Below are positions 1 to 7,570 of a stretch of DNA of 64,000 nt, in pieces. Below the pieces are notes generated by a model that made no database searches, was not told the DNA's origin, and saw only the letters and a program-made list of their open reading frames with translations. Both the position numbers and the translations under genes were made by a program. Location: NCBI RefSeq assembly GCF_006716125.1, contig NZ_VFOM01000001.1, positions 1 to 64,000 of the forward strand, in the 5' to 3' direction. Positions within the stretch are counted from its first letter, which is position 1; the number at the start of each line of letters is the position of its first letter. Origin of the DNA: Homoserinimonas aerilata. Its GTDB lineage: Bacteria; Actinomycetota; Actinomycetes; Actinomycetales; Microbacteriaceae.

Positions 1-1
1 T

Positions 2-1510
2 CTCCTCAACCCGGGCGTGCTCGTCGCCCCGCGTCCGCTCGACGCCGACCTGCGCCGACCGCAGGCGCTGCCCTTGCCGAAGGTGCGCGGCTTCGCCCTC
101 GACCACGACGGCGGCGACTTCACAAAAGCCGTGCACCGCTGCGTCGGAGTCGGCAAATGCCGGGCCGACAACACGGCATCCGGCGGCTTCATGTGCCCGT
201 CATACCTCGCCACGGGTGACGAGAAGGACTCGACTCGCGGCCGCGCCCGCGTGCTGCAGGAGATGGCCAACGGAACCCTCGTCACCGGCGGATGGCAGTC
301 ACCCGAAGTGCAGGAATCGCTCGACCTGTGCCTCTCATGCAAAGCCTGCGCGAGCGACTGCCCGGCCGGCGTCGACATGGCCGCCTACAAGTCGGAGGCG
401 CTGTTCAGACGCTACGAGGGGCGGATGCGACCGGTCACCCACTACGTGCTCGGCTGGCTGCCGCGGTGGGCGCGCCTTGCGTCGCCGTTCGCCCGCATCC
501 TGAACCCGCTGCTGCAGTGGCGGCCCCTGCAGCGGCTCGTGCTGTGGGCCGGAGGAATGGATGCGCGCCGCAGCGTGCCGCGCTTCGCGGACGTGTCGTT
601 CAGCAGGAGCCGCCGCACCCCACGCGGGTTGAGGGATCGCGCTCTGGCGCGATCGTCTCGAAACCAGCCCACCCAAAACTCGCGCGCCGGTCTCGAGACT
701 GCCGCCCTAGAGGGCGGCACCTCGACCAGCGGGTTGCCCACTACTCGCGGGTTGAGGGATCGCGCTCTGGCGCGATCGTCTCGAAACCCAGCCCCCCGCG
801 TGCTCGTCTGGGCCGACTCGTTCAGCGACAACTTCTCGCCGTCGATCGCGCACGCATCCGTCGCCGTTCTCGAGGCGGCAGGCTACGAGGTTGTCACCCC
901 GAAGCCGGTCTGCTGCGGGCTCACCTGGATCACGACCGGCCAGCTGACGGCCGCCCGCGCGAAGCTCTCCGCGCTGCTCGACGAGTTCACGCCGTATGTC
1001 GACGCGGGCGTGCCGATCCTCGGGCTCGAACCGTCGTGCACGGCCGTGCTGCGCTCCGATCTGCTGGAGCTGCTGCCCGACGACCCGCGCTCCGCCCGAG
1101 TCGCCGCGGCAACCCACACGCTCGCCGAACTGCTCGCCGCGCCCGAACCGATTGGCCCCGGCGCGCGCTGGTCGCCGCCGCGCCTCGACGGAACCGATGT
1201 ACTCGTGCAGCCGCACTGCCACCAGCACGCCGTCATGGGTTTCGACGCTGACACCCGCCTGCTGGAGGGGCTCGGAGCATCCGTCACCGCGCTCGCCGGA
1301 TGCTGTGGGCTGGCCGGCAACTTCGGCATGGAGAAGGGGCACTACGAGGTGTCGGTCGCCGTCGCGGAGAACGCGTTGCTGCCGGCGCTGCGCACGCGGG
1401 CGAGTGAGACGGTGTTCCTTGCGGACGGGTTCTCGTGCCGCACGCAGGCCGACCAGTTGGGCGCGACCCGCGGCATCCACCTGGCGGAGCTCCTCGCGGA
1501 GGCGCTGTAG
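2..1510 (+). CDS. FAD-linked / Fe-S oxidoreductase (D-lactate dehydrogenase-like), 5' end missing
   Basis: This is the C-terminal part of a large FAD-binding plus Fe-S-binding oxidoreductase of the Dld2/GlcD-GlcF fusion type, which oxidises a 2-hydroxyacid and passes electrons through Fe-S centres. The frame is open from base 2 and reads LLNPGVL, the usual linker just after the FAD-linked oxidase domain, so the FAD domain lies outside the window. Visible are a cysteine-rich ferredoxin-like region ending in CLSCKACASDCP (bases about 330-364, a 4Fe-4S motif) and two cysteine-rich CCG modules (PVCCG near 896, and HCHQH then CCGLAGNFG near 1217-1330) that bind a non-cubane cluster in heterodisulfide-reductase-like proteins. 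Between the ferredoxin part and the first CCG module about 60 residues come from intergenic-type palindromic repeats in frame. Substrate cannot be told; D-lactate or another 2-hydroxyacid is likely. Confidence 0.85.
   Translation, partial: LLNPGVLVAPRPLDADLRRPQALPLPKVRGFALDHDGGDFTKAVHRCVGVGKCRADNTASGGFMCPSYLATGDEKDSTRGRARVLQEMANGTLVTGGWQSPEVQESLDLCLSCKACASDCPAGVDMAAYKSEALFRRYEGRMRPVTHYVLGWLPRWARLASPFARILNPLLQWRPLQRLVLWAGGMDARRSVPRFADVSFSRSRRTPRGLRDRALARSSRNQPTQNSRAGLETAALEGGTSTSGLPTTRGLRDRALARSSRNPAPRVLVWADSFSDNFSPSIAHASVAVLEAAGYEVVTPKPVCCGLTWITTGQLTAARAKLSALLDEFTPYVDAGVPILGLEPSCTAVLRSDLLELLPDDPRSARVAAATHTLAELLAAPEPIGPGARWSPPRLDGTDVLVQPHCHQHAVMGFDADTRLLEGLGASVTALAGCCGLAGNFGMEKGHYEVSVAVAENALLPALRTRASETVFLADGFSCRTQADQLGATRGIHLAELLAEAL
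623..788. repeat. Three family-A palindromic elements inside a coding region
   Basis: Two identical 43-base copies (623-665 and 746-788), each with outer arms GGTTGAG/CTCGAAACC and inner arms GATCGCG/CGCGATC, flank one inverted copy (687-736, inner arms TGCCGCCCT/AGGGCGGCA). The two direct copies are 123 bases apart, a multiple of three, so both encode the peptide RGLRDRALARSSRN. The reading frame stays open throughout. The same element is otherwise found between genes in this window (18770, 25120, 42710, 45361, 50490, 59782, 60551). Confidence 0.9.
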
Positions 1511-1516
1511 CCCGTC

Positions 1517-1545
1517 GGCACCACCTCGACCAGCGAGTCGGCCGG
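1517..1545. repeat. Family-A half element
   Basis: The string CACCTCGACCAGCGAGTCGG is one arm of the family-A palindrome (reverse complement of CTGGTCGAGGTG), lying just after the oxidoreductase stop. The matching right arm is missing or decayed. Confidence 0.6.
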
Positions 1546-1594
1546 AGCAGCCGTTTGCCGTACTTGAGCCGGATGGAGGCGGGGCGCAACGCGA

Positions 1595-1622
1595 AAGGGC
1601 CGCCCCGAACGGGACGGCCCTT
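1595..1622. terminator. Bidirectional terminator hairpin
   Basis: AAGGGCCGCCCCG and CGGGACGGCCCTT pair around a short AA loop, with one G-C to C-A break. The hairpin sits between the convergent oxidoreductase and Bax-inhibitor-like genes and can serve both; the stem itself ends in A and T pairs but no long T tract follows. Confidence 0.7.
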
Positions 1623-1636
1623 GTGCGAAGCGAACG

Positions 1637-2422
1637 CTAGTCGCGGAAGATGGCGAGGAGGCGCAGGATCTCGACGTACAGCCACACGACGGTGACCATG
1701 ATGCCGAACGCGGCCTGCCATCCGAACACGCGCGGGGCGCCGCGCTCGACGCCGGTCTTCACATTCTCGAAGTCCATGACGAGCGAGTATGCGGCGAGCA
1801 GCACGATGAGGATGCCGAGGCCGATGCTCACGATCGGGTTCGCGTCGCGCAGGCCGAACATGCTTTCGGTGGCGCCGAATGCGACGAGGCCGAAGTTGAC
1901 GAGCGAGAACATGGCGTAGCCGACCATGCCGACGAGGAAGATCTTCGTCATCTTGGGGGTGGCGCGCACCTTGCCGCTGAGGAACAGGGCGAGCGTCACG
2001 CCGACGACGCCGAGCGTTCCGAACACGGCCTGCGGCACGATGTCGTAGCCGAAGCCGCTACCGAAAACGTAGGAGATTCCACCGACGAAGAGGCCTTCTG
2101 CGGCCGCGTAGGCGAGGATCAGCCCGCGCGACGGCTGCTTCTTGAAGATGTTGACGAGCGCGAGCACGAGGCCGGCGATGGCACCCGGGATCATCAGGAT
2201 CGGAACCATCCAGCCGACGACGGCCGTGGCGACGAGCACCGCGAAGGCGATGAGCGTCTTCACGATGGTGTCCTCGTAGCTCATGCGACCCGTGTCGGTG
2301 GGCGTGGCCGACGGGCGGCCGTACATGGCGTCGAGCTCTTCACTCGAGACGGGCTTCGTGTAGCTGGCGGCCTTGGCGCCGGAGGCGAAGGCGGGGGAGT
2401 TGCTGAATGCGGGGTTGGCCAT
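1637..2422 (-). CDS. Bax inhibitor-1/YccA family membrane protein
   Basis: A 261-residue protein with a hydrophilic N terminus of about 50 residues followed by seven closely packed hydrophobic segments, the layout of the Bax inhibitor-1/YccA family (eukaryotic BI-1, bacterial YccA and YetJ). Members are inner-membrane proteins, some acting as pH-gated calcium leak channels or FtsH modulators; the role in actinobacteria is not established. The start has a good ribosome site (AGGAGAAG, about 6 bases before ATG on the minus strand). It stands alone, convergent with the upstream oxidoreductase and ending at the shared hairpin. The acidic residues near the C-terminal helices needed for ion gating were not checked. 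Confidence 0.85.
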   Translation of the reverse strand: MANPAFSNSPAFASGAKAASYTKPVSSEELDAMYGRPSATPTDTGRMSYEDTIVKTLIAFAVLVATAVVGWMVPILMIPGAIAGLVLALVNIFKKQPSRGLILAYAAAEGLFVGGISYVFGSGFGYDIVPQAVFGTLGVVGVTLALFLSGKVRATPKMTKIFLVGMVGYAMFSLVNFGLVAFGATESMFGLRDANPIVSIGLGILIVLLAAYSLVMDFENVKTGVERGAPRVFGWQAAFGIMVTVVWLYVEILRLLAIFRD

Positions 2423-2554
2423 GATGGTCTTCTCCTGGGTCGGCCGGCTGCGTTGGTGGGAGTGCCGGTCTGTGGGTGCAACCTTCAGGCTATCGAATCT
2501 GTTCCTGCGGGAAGCTGCGAATATGCCTGCGAACGGATGCGCATCCGCCGTCGG

Positions 2555-3013
2555 TCAGCGGCCGGGCCCGAACAGTTCGATGCCCATGTAGACGATGAGG
2601 GCGACGCCGGCGATGCCCAGCACGACGCCGATGAGCAGCGGTACGTCGAGTTTCGTCTTCTGCCGTTCCGTCTTCTGCGCGGTCCTGCGGCTCGCGGGGG
2701 CGGCGGGCGTTTCGGATGCGTCGCCAGCAGTGTCGGATGCGGTCTGCGCCGGTTCCGGGCGGATGGCCGCGGGCACCGTCTCGCCCTGAATGGCCTCCCG
2801 TATCTCGGCGACGCTCGTGGGGGCATCCGCAAGCGGGGCATCCGCAACTGGCGCATCAGCAACTGGCGCATCCGCGACCGGCACCTCGAGGAGGGGCGCG
2901 GGCGCATCCGTGATGGGGGCGGCGGGCTCTGCGGCGCTCAGGTCTGCGCCGCAGTGAATGCAGAATTTCCATTCGGGCGAGAGCTGCCGGGCACAGCTGG
3001 GGCAGGTGGGCAT
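2555..3013 (-). CDS. Zinc-ribbon membrane protein, function unknown
   Basis: A 152-residue protein. Residues 4-24 hold a zinc ribbon of two CxxC knuckles (CPSC and CIHCG). A low-complexity middle repeats the unit PVADA/PLADA four times and is rich in Ala, Pro and acidic residues. One transmembrane helix follows near residues 126-147 (LLIGVVLGIAGVALIVYMGI) with a short tail. Such zinc-ribbon plus single-helix proteins are common in actinobacteria and have no assigned function; the ribbon would face the cytoplasm. On the minus strand a TAGCCT -10 box lies exactly 6 bases before the ATG, so the message is probably leaderless. It diverges from the glycerophosphodiesterase gene, leaving 54 bases for both promoters. 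Confidence 0.75.
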   Translation of the reverse strand: MPTCPSCARQLSPEWKFCIHCGADLSAAEPAAPITDAPAPLLEVPVADAPVADAPVADAPLADAPTSVAEIREAIQGETVPAAIRPEPAQTASDTAGDASETPAAPASRRTAQKTERQKTKLDVPLLIGVVLGIAGVALIVYMGIELFGPGR

Positions 3014-3067
3014 TCTGGCAGGCTAGCAACGATTGGCGGCGCGCGGGAATGGCCGTAGCGTTGCACT

Positions 3068-4153
3068 GTGGATGACGAGAACGCGACGACCGGGCAGCCC
3101 ATCGAGGAGCGCCCCCACGGTGAGGTGGCGCGCCATCCGGCCAGGCCGTCGCTCGGCCCAGCATCCCGCCCGCTGGTGATCGCGCATCGCGGTGCGAGCG
3201 GCTACCGCCCGGAGCACAGCCGTGCCGCCTACGAGCTGGCCTTCGCCATGGGTGCCGACGCGGTCGAGCCGGACATCGTGCCGACCCGCGACGGCGTGCT
3301 CGTGCTGCGCCACGAGAACGAGATCTCGGGCACGACGGATGTTGCCGAGCATCCGGAGTTCGCGTCCCGCAGGGCCACCAAGACGATCGACGGCATCGCG
3401 CTCACCGGCTGGTTCACGGAGGACTTCACGTGGGCCGAGCTGAGCACGCTGCGGGTGCGCGAGCGGCTGCCGAAGCTGCGCGATGCGAGCACCACCTTCG
3501 ACGGTGCGGACGGCATCCTGAGGCTCACCGATCTGCTGGCGATGCTGGATGCGGCCGGTCGGCCGGTCGGGTTGGTCGCCGAGATCAAGCACGCCGCCTA
3601 CTTCGAGTCGATCGGGCTGCCGCTCGACGAGCTGTTCGCGGCCGAACTTCGGCAGGCCGGGTGGGCGAACGACGAGCGCCTCACCGTGGAAAGCTTCGAA
3701 CTCGATGTGCTGCATCTGATCCGCGGCCGAGGCATCCGCGCATCGTATGTGTATCTCGTGGAGGCGAGCGGGGCGCCCGCCGACAGGGTCGCCCGCGATG
3801 GTGACGCCGCCCGCGCCTACGCCGACGATGTGACCCCGAACGGGCTGGCCGAGCTGGCGCTGCTCGTCGACGGCATCAGTGTCGACAAGCGGATGCTGCT
3901 GCGAGCGGATGCGGACGGCAACACCCTGGGGCTGGGCACGATCGTCGAGCGGGCGCACGCCCACGGGCTGACCGTGTTCTGCTGGACCCTGCGTGCGGAG
4001 AACCGCTTTCTGGGCAAGAACCTGCGCAGGCCGGGCGGCGCCGCCCGCTGGGGCAACTGGCTGGAGGAGTTCCAGCTGATCCTCTCCTCGGGCATCGACG
4101 GCGTCTTCGCCGACCAGCCCGACTTGGCGATCGAGGCGCGGGCGCGGCTCTGA
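3068..4153 (+). CDS. Glycerophosphodiester phosphodiesterase family protein
   Basis: A 361-residue GDPD-family enzyme that hydrolyses glycerophosphodiesters to glycerol 3-phosphate and an alcohol. The signature HRGASGYRPEHS at residues about 41-52 carries the catalytic His and the metal-binding Glu, and AVEPDIV about 25 residues later supplies the second acidic pair. The C terminus (IDGVFADQPD) is also typical. No signal peptide is visible, so it is probably cytoplasmic or loosely membrane associated. The GTG start is supported by a TAGCGT -10 box 6 bases upstream (leaderless). It is convergent with the aldolase gene, only 6 bases apart, with no terminator between them. Confidence 0.9.
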   Translation: MDDENATTGQPIEERPHGEVARHPARPSLGPASRPLVIAHRGASGYRPEHSRAAYELAFAMGADAVEPDIVPTRDGVLVLRHENEISGTTDVAEHPEFASRRATKTIDGIALTGWFTEDFTWAELSTLRVRERLPKLRDASTTFDGADGILRLTDLLAMLDAAGRPVGLVAEIKHAAYFESIGLPLDELFAAELRQAGWANDERLTVESFELDVLHLIRGRGIRASYVYLVEASGAPADRVARDGDAARAYADDVTPNGLAELALLVDGISVDKRMLLRADADGNTLGLGTIVERAHAHGLTVFCWTLRAENRFLGKNLRRPGGAARWGNWLEEFQLILSSGIDGVFADQPDLAIEARARL

Positions 4154-4159
4154 CCGCTG

Positions 4160-4831
4160 CTACACCGTCGTCGCGACACCCTCGCGGGCCTGCGCTGGTG
4201 TCCAGGGCGTGCCGTTGGCGGTGGTGAGTTCGCGGATCTGCGCGTCATCGAGCAACCGGTAGGGGCGCCCGTGAAGCAGGAGTGCGGTCTGTGCCGCCTC
4301 CTCGATCTCGCCGACGGCAGTCTGGGCTTGGGCAAGGGTGGGGAACGCGGCGATGGAGCCGTGGTTGGCGAGCAGCGCCCCGCGGAACTCGAGCGGGCTG
4401 CTGCGGATGGCGTCTGCCTGTCGCGGATCGCCCGGCGCGAAGTACGGGAACAGCGGCACCTGGCCGACCTTCATCAGCAGGTAGGGGGTCACCGGCATGA
4501 TGGCGGTGTGCGCACTCCACGGTTCGAGGCAGGACAGTGCGGTGGCGCTCGCCGAGTGCACATGCACGACTGCGGTGTCGCGGGGGTCGCGCGCATACAT
4601 CGCCAGATGCAGGGGAACCTCTTTGGAGGGGCGAGGGCCGTCGAGGTGGGTGCCATCGAGTGCGACAACGGAGAGTTCATCGGCGCGCAGCGAGCCGAGG
4701 CTCGAGTTGGTGGGGGTCATGAGGATGGTGTCGCCGTCGCGGATGCTCATATTGCCGGAACGACCGGGGCTCAGGCCGGCGTCGACCAATTCGCGGCCCG
4801 CCTCGATGAGGCGGTTTCTCTTGTCTGTCAT
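4160..4831 (-). CDS. otnC: Class II aldolase/adducin family protein (likely 3-oxo-tetronate 4-phosphate decarboxylase)
   Basis: A 223-residue class II aldolase-fold enzyme. SPGRSGNMSIRD (residues about 20-31) is the phosphate-binding loop, and HVHSAS near residue 94 provides the zinc histidines; a further His (NHGSIA, about residue 156) completes the site. In loci with a DUF1537 kinase this family usually acts as OtnC, decarboxylating 3-oxo-tetronate 4-phosphate to dihydroxyacetone phosphate and CO2, but L-fuculose-phosphate-type aldolase activity on a related acid sugar is possible. It overlaps the kinase gene upstream by 4 bases (ATGA), so the two are translationally coupled. The gene symbol is assigned by context. 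Confidence 0.7.
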   Translation of the reverse strand: MTDKRNRLIEAGRELVDAGLSPGRSGNMSIRDGDTILMTPTNSSLGSLRADELSVVALDGTHLDGPRPSKEVPLHLAMYARDPRDTAVVHVHSASATALSCLEPWSAHTAIMPVTPYLLMKVGQVPLFPYFAPGDPRQADAIRSSPLEFRGALLANHGSIAAFPTLAQAQTAVGEIEEAAQTALLLHGRPYRLLDDAQIRELTTANGTPWTPAQAREGVATTV

Positions 4832-6069
4832 GCGAGGTGCTCCCAGGCTGTGCTGAACATGTCTTCTGATCCGAAGTTGCCGGACTTGAGGGCGATGGAG
4901 ATGGTCGGGCCCGCGTCGACTGTGGCGTTCGCCCAGACCACGCCGGGGGCGATCTCTGGGCCGATGAGCAACTCGGTGATGCCGAGTGCGGAGACGACGG
5001 AGCCTGACGTTTCGCCGCCGGCGACGATGAGTTGGCGTACGCCGGCGTCGACCCCGCGGCTTGCGATGCGGGCCAGTGCCGCCTCGATGAGTTCGGATGC
5101 CTCCTCCCGCGTCGTCGCCGTCGCCTCGAGGTCTGCCGCTGAGCCTGTCGCGTAGACGAGCACGGGGGCATCCGGCTGGGCAGCCCAGTGGTCTTCAGCC
5201 CAGTCGAGGATGCGGTCGATCTCTGCATCGAAGCGCTCGCCGAGCGCGTCGAGGTCGAGGTGGAGGGAGGGCATCCGATCGGATGCTGCGCTCACCTGGC
5301 CGCGCGTCGCCTCGGATGCGGACCCGCTGACGACGAGTCGTCGGCCGGGCGTGGGCGTGAGGGCGCCTGCCGCCTCACGCGGTTCTTTCGGCGTGAGCTG
5401 TGCGGCGAGTCCGGCGCCTCCCGTGAGCAGTACCTCGGCCGGGGTTGCGGCGGCGATCCTGGCGAGGTCGCTGTCGTCGATGGCGTCGAGGATGACGAGG
5501 CCTGGCGTTTCTGTGATGGCGGCGGTGAGCGCATCCTGTTCACCGCGCACGGTGGCAAGCCCGATGCGGCGCACCGGCCGACTCGTCTGCGGTGCGAGCA
5601 CGCGTTCGAGGTTCGCATCGGTCATGGGGGTGAGCGGGTGGTTGCGCATGGAGCTGTCGCTGAGGAGTGCGTCGCCGACGAAGAGGTGGCCCTGGTAGAC
5701 GGTCCTGCCGTTGGCGGGGAAGCTGGGGACCATGATGGCGGTGCTTGCGCCGGTACGGTCGAGGAGGGCATCCGTGACGGGGCCGATGTTGCCGGTCTCT
5801 GTGGAGTCGAAGGTGGAGCAGTACTTGAAGTAGAAGCGGTCTGCTCCCGCCGCGACGAGGGCGTCGTAGGCGGCGGTGCTGGCGTCGACGGCGTCGTCGA
5901 CGGGTGTGGTGCGCGTCTTGAGGGCGACGACGACCGCGTCGACGCTGTCGGCCGACTCGACGGTGGCGTGTCCTATCGTGACGGCGGTGCGGTATCCGGC
6001 CTTCACGAGGGCGGCCCCGATGTCGGTTGCGCCCGTGAAGTCGTCGGCAATGCAGCCGAGAAGTTGCAT
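4828..6069 (-). CDS. otnK: Four-carbon acid sugar kinase (DUF1537 family)
   Basis: A 413-residue DUF1537 kinase, the usual length. The N-terminal substrate domain has the DDFTGATDIGAALVKAG signature (residues 9-25); the C-terminal nucleotide domain holds the GGETSGSVVSALG motif (about residues 345-357). Characterised members (OtnK, DtnK, LtnK) phosphorylate threonate, erythronate or 3-oxo-tetronate at C4 using ATP. Translation should start at the ATG preceded by TTAGGAGAG. It is the first gene of a two-gene minus-strand operon with the aldolase and faces the SAF-domain gene across a 108-base regulatory gap. The exact acid sugar is not determined by sequence; a 3-oxo-isoapionate kinase role (OiaK, same family) is an alternative. 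Confidence 0.85.
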   Translation of the reverse strand: MQLLGCIADDFTGATDIGAALVKAGYRTAVTIGHATVESADSVDAVVVALKTRTTPVDDAVDASTAAYDALVAAGADRFYFKYCSTFDSTETGNIGPVTDALLDRTGASTAIMVPSFPANGRTVYQGHLFVGDALLSDSSMRNHPLTPMTDANLERVLAPQTSRPVRRIGLATVRGEQDALTAAITETPGLVILDAIDDSDLARIAAATPAEVLLTGGAGLAAQLTPKEPREAAGALTPTPGRRLVVSGSASEATRGQVSAASDRMPSLHLDLDALGERFDAEIDRILDWAEDHWAAQPDAPVLVYATGSAADLEATATTREEASELIEAALARIASRGVDAGVRQLIVAGGETSGSVVSALGITELLIGPEIAPGVVWANATVDAGPTISIALKSGNFGSEDMFSTAWEHLA

Positions 6070-6085
6070 GGTCTCTCCTAAGTCG

Positions 6086-6136
6086 ATTCACACTAACATG
6101 TGACGATTTGTGATTCTGTTTGCAAGTCGTGTGAAT
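6086..6136. promoter_or_regulatory. Divergent acid-sugar promoter region with a perfect 8-bp dyad
   Basis: ATTCACAC (6086-6093) and GTGTGAAT (6129-6136) form a perfect inverted repeat with 35 bases between. Inside lie two direct TGTGA strings (6100-6104 and 6110-6114). A possible forward promoter is TTGCAA (6120-6125), then TATTGT (6144-6149) at an 18-base spacing. The region lies between the kinase and SAF-domain genes and is the natural target for the DeoR-type regulator encoded 3.6 kb downstream. The link to that regulator is inference. Confidence 0.5.
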
Positions 6137-6177
6137 TTATGGTTATTGTCTCTCAACCGAACACATAAGGAATCGCA

Positions 6178-7530
6178 GTGAATATAGAAGCCCTCCTGAA
6201 GGAGGCCGACGGTGCCCCGATCAGGATCGCCCTCACCGGTGCGAACGGCGCCTATGCGCGTACCCTGCTCGCGCAGCTGCTGCTCGTGCCCTCACTTCAC
6301 CCCGCGATCCTGTGCGACCTCGACCTCGAAGGGCTGCGCGCCACACTCAGCGAGCTGGGTTACCCCGCCGAGCGCCTCGTCCTGGCGGCCGAAGCATCCG
6401 ATGCCCCCTCCGATGCGATCATCCTCAGTGACGATGTGACCTCGATCGGCGAACTCGGTTTCGACATCCTCGTCGAGGCCACCGGAAACCCGGCCATCGG
6501 CTACCAAGCGGCGCTCTCGGCACTCGAATCGGGCCACCACGTCGCCATGGTGAGCAAAGAGGTCGACTCGATCGCCGGCAGCCACCTGCTGCGCGTGGCC
6601 GCCCGCAACGACGTCGTCTATACACTCGCGGGGGGAGACCAGCCGGCGAACCTCCTCGGCCTCATCAGCTGGGTGCGCACGCTCGGCCTCGACATCGTCG
6701 CCGTCGGCAAATCCAGCGAATACGACCTCGTGCTCGACCCAGACACGGGCCAGCTCAGCCAACTCGACGAGACGATCGACGGCTCCGGGATGCTCGACCA
6801 CCTCGACCTCGGCACCAGCGTCACAGAGACCCTCGCGAAGAGGGCCGAAGTGGTCGAGGCATTGAACCGCCGCGCAACCGCCGACTACTGCGAGATGGCG
6901 GTCGTCGCCACCAACGGGGGCTTCTCGGCCGACGTCGAACGGCTGCACTACCCCGTCGCCCGCACTGCCGAACTTGCCGACATCTACTCGCTCCAAGAAG
7001 ACGGAGGCATTCTCTCCGCGCCCGGACGGATCGACGTCTTCAGCGCGCTCCGCCTGCGCGGCGAGGCCAGCTTCGCCGGCGGCGTCTTCGTCGTCGTGCG
7101 CACCCACGACTCGGCCACCTGGCGCATCCTTGCCGAGAAAGGCCACGTCGTCAGCCGCAACGAGCGCTACGCCGCCATCTACCTGCCGTACCACTTCATG
7201 GGCATCGAAACCCCGCTGACGCTGCTCGCCATCGCGCGGCTCGGGCTCGCGACCGGTTACTCGCAGGCGCGCGGCGACACCCTTCTCGCCGGGCGCGCAG
7301 CTCGCGACCTTCCCACCGGAACAGTTCTCAGCATGGGCGGCCACCACCACGATGTCGCGGGTGTGAACCCCGTGCTCGTCGAGCGCGGAACAGTGCCGGT
7401 GGGCACAGCACCCCTCTACGTGCTCTCGTTCGCCACGACCGTGCGAGACATCCGAGCGGGCGAACTCATCGCCATCGACGATGTGAGCGGCTACGACCCC
7501 GTTCTGCTCGCCGCCTCCACAACATCCTGA
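6178..7530 (+). CDS. Homoserine-dehydrogenase-like NAD(P)-binding protein with C-terminal SAF domain
   Basis: A 450-residue protein. The N-terminal half is a Rossmann fold resembling homoserine dehydrogenase (ALTGANGAYARTLLAQL at residues about 17-33; VEATGNPAIGYQAALSALE near 98-116; MVSKEVDS with a lysine typical of the family). The C-terminal 90 residues form a SAF domain (ARGDTLLAG...LPTGTVLSMGG...AGELIAIDDV), a fold shared with sialic acid synthase and altronate dehydratase. Such proteins recur in acid-sugar and carbohydrate loci but their reaction is not established to my knowledge; oxidation or retro-aldol processing of the acid sugar is a reasonable guess. The GTG start follows AAGGAA. 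It heads a forward operon with the MFS, lactonase-like and possibly DeoR genes. Confidence 0.75.
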   Translation: MNIEALLKEADGAPIRIALTGANGAYARTLLAQLLLVPSLHPAILCDLDLEGLRATLSELGYPAERLVLAAEASDAPSDAIILSDDVTSIGELGFDILVEATGNPAIGYQAALSALESGHHVAMVSKEVDSIAGSHLLRVAARNDVVYTLAGGDQPANLLGLISWVRTLGLDIVAVGKSSEYDLVLDPDTGQLSQLDETIDGSGMLDHLDLGTSVTETLAKRAEVVEALNRRATADYCEMAVVATNGGFSADVERLHYPVARTAELADIYSLQEDGGILSAPGRIDVFSALRLRGEASFAGGVFVVVRTHDSATWRILAEKGHVVSRNERYAAIYLPYHFMGIETPLTLLAIARLGLATGYSQARGDTLLAGRAARDLPTGTVLSMGGHHHDVAGVNPVLVERGTVPVGTAPLYVLSFATTVRDIRAGELIAIDDVSGYDPVLLAASTTS

Positions 7531-7570
7531 ACCACTTCACCGACCCCCAATCCATCTGCAAAGGAGCATT

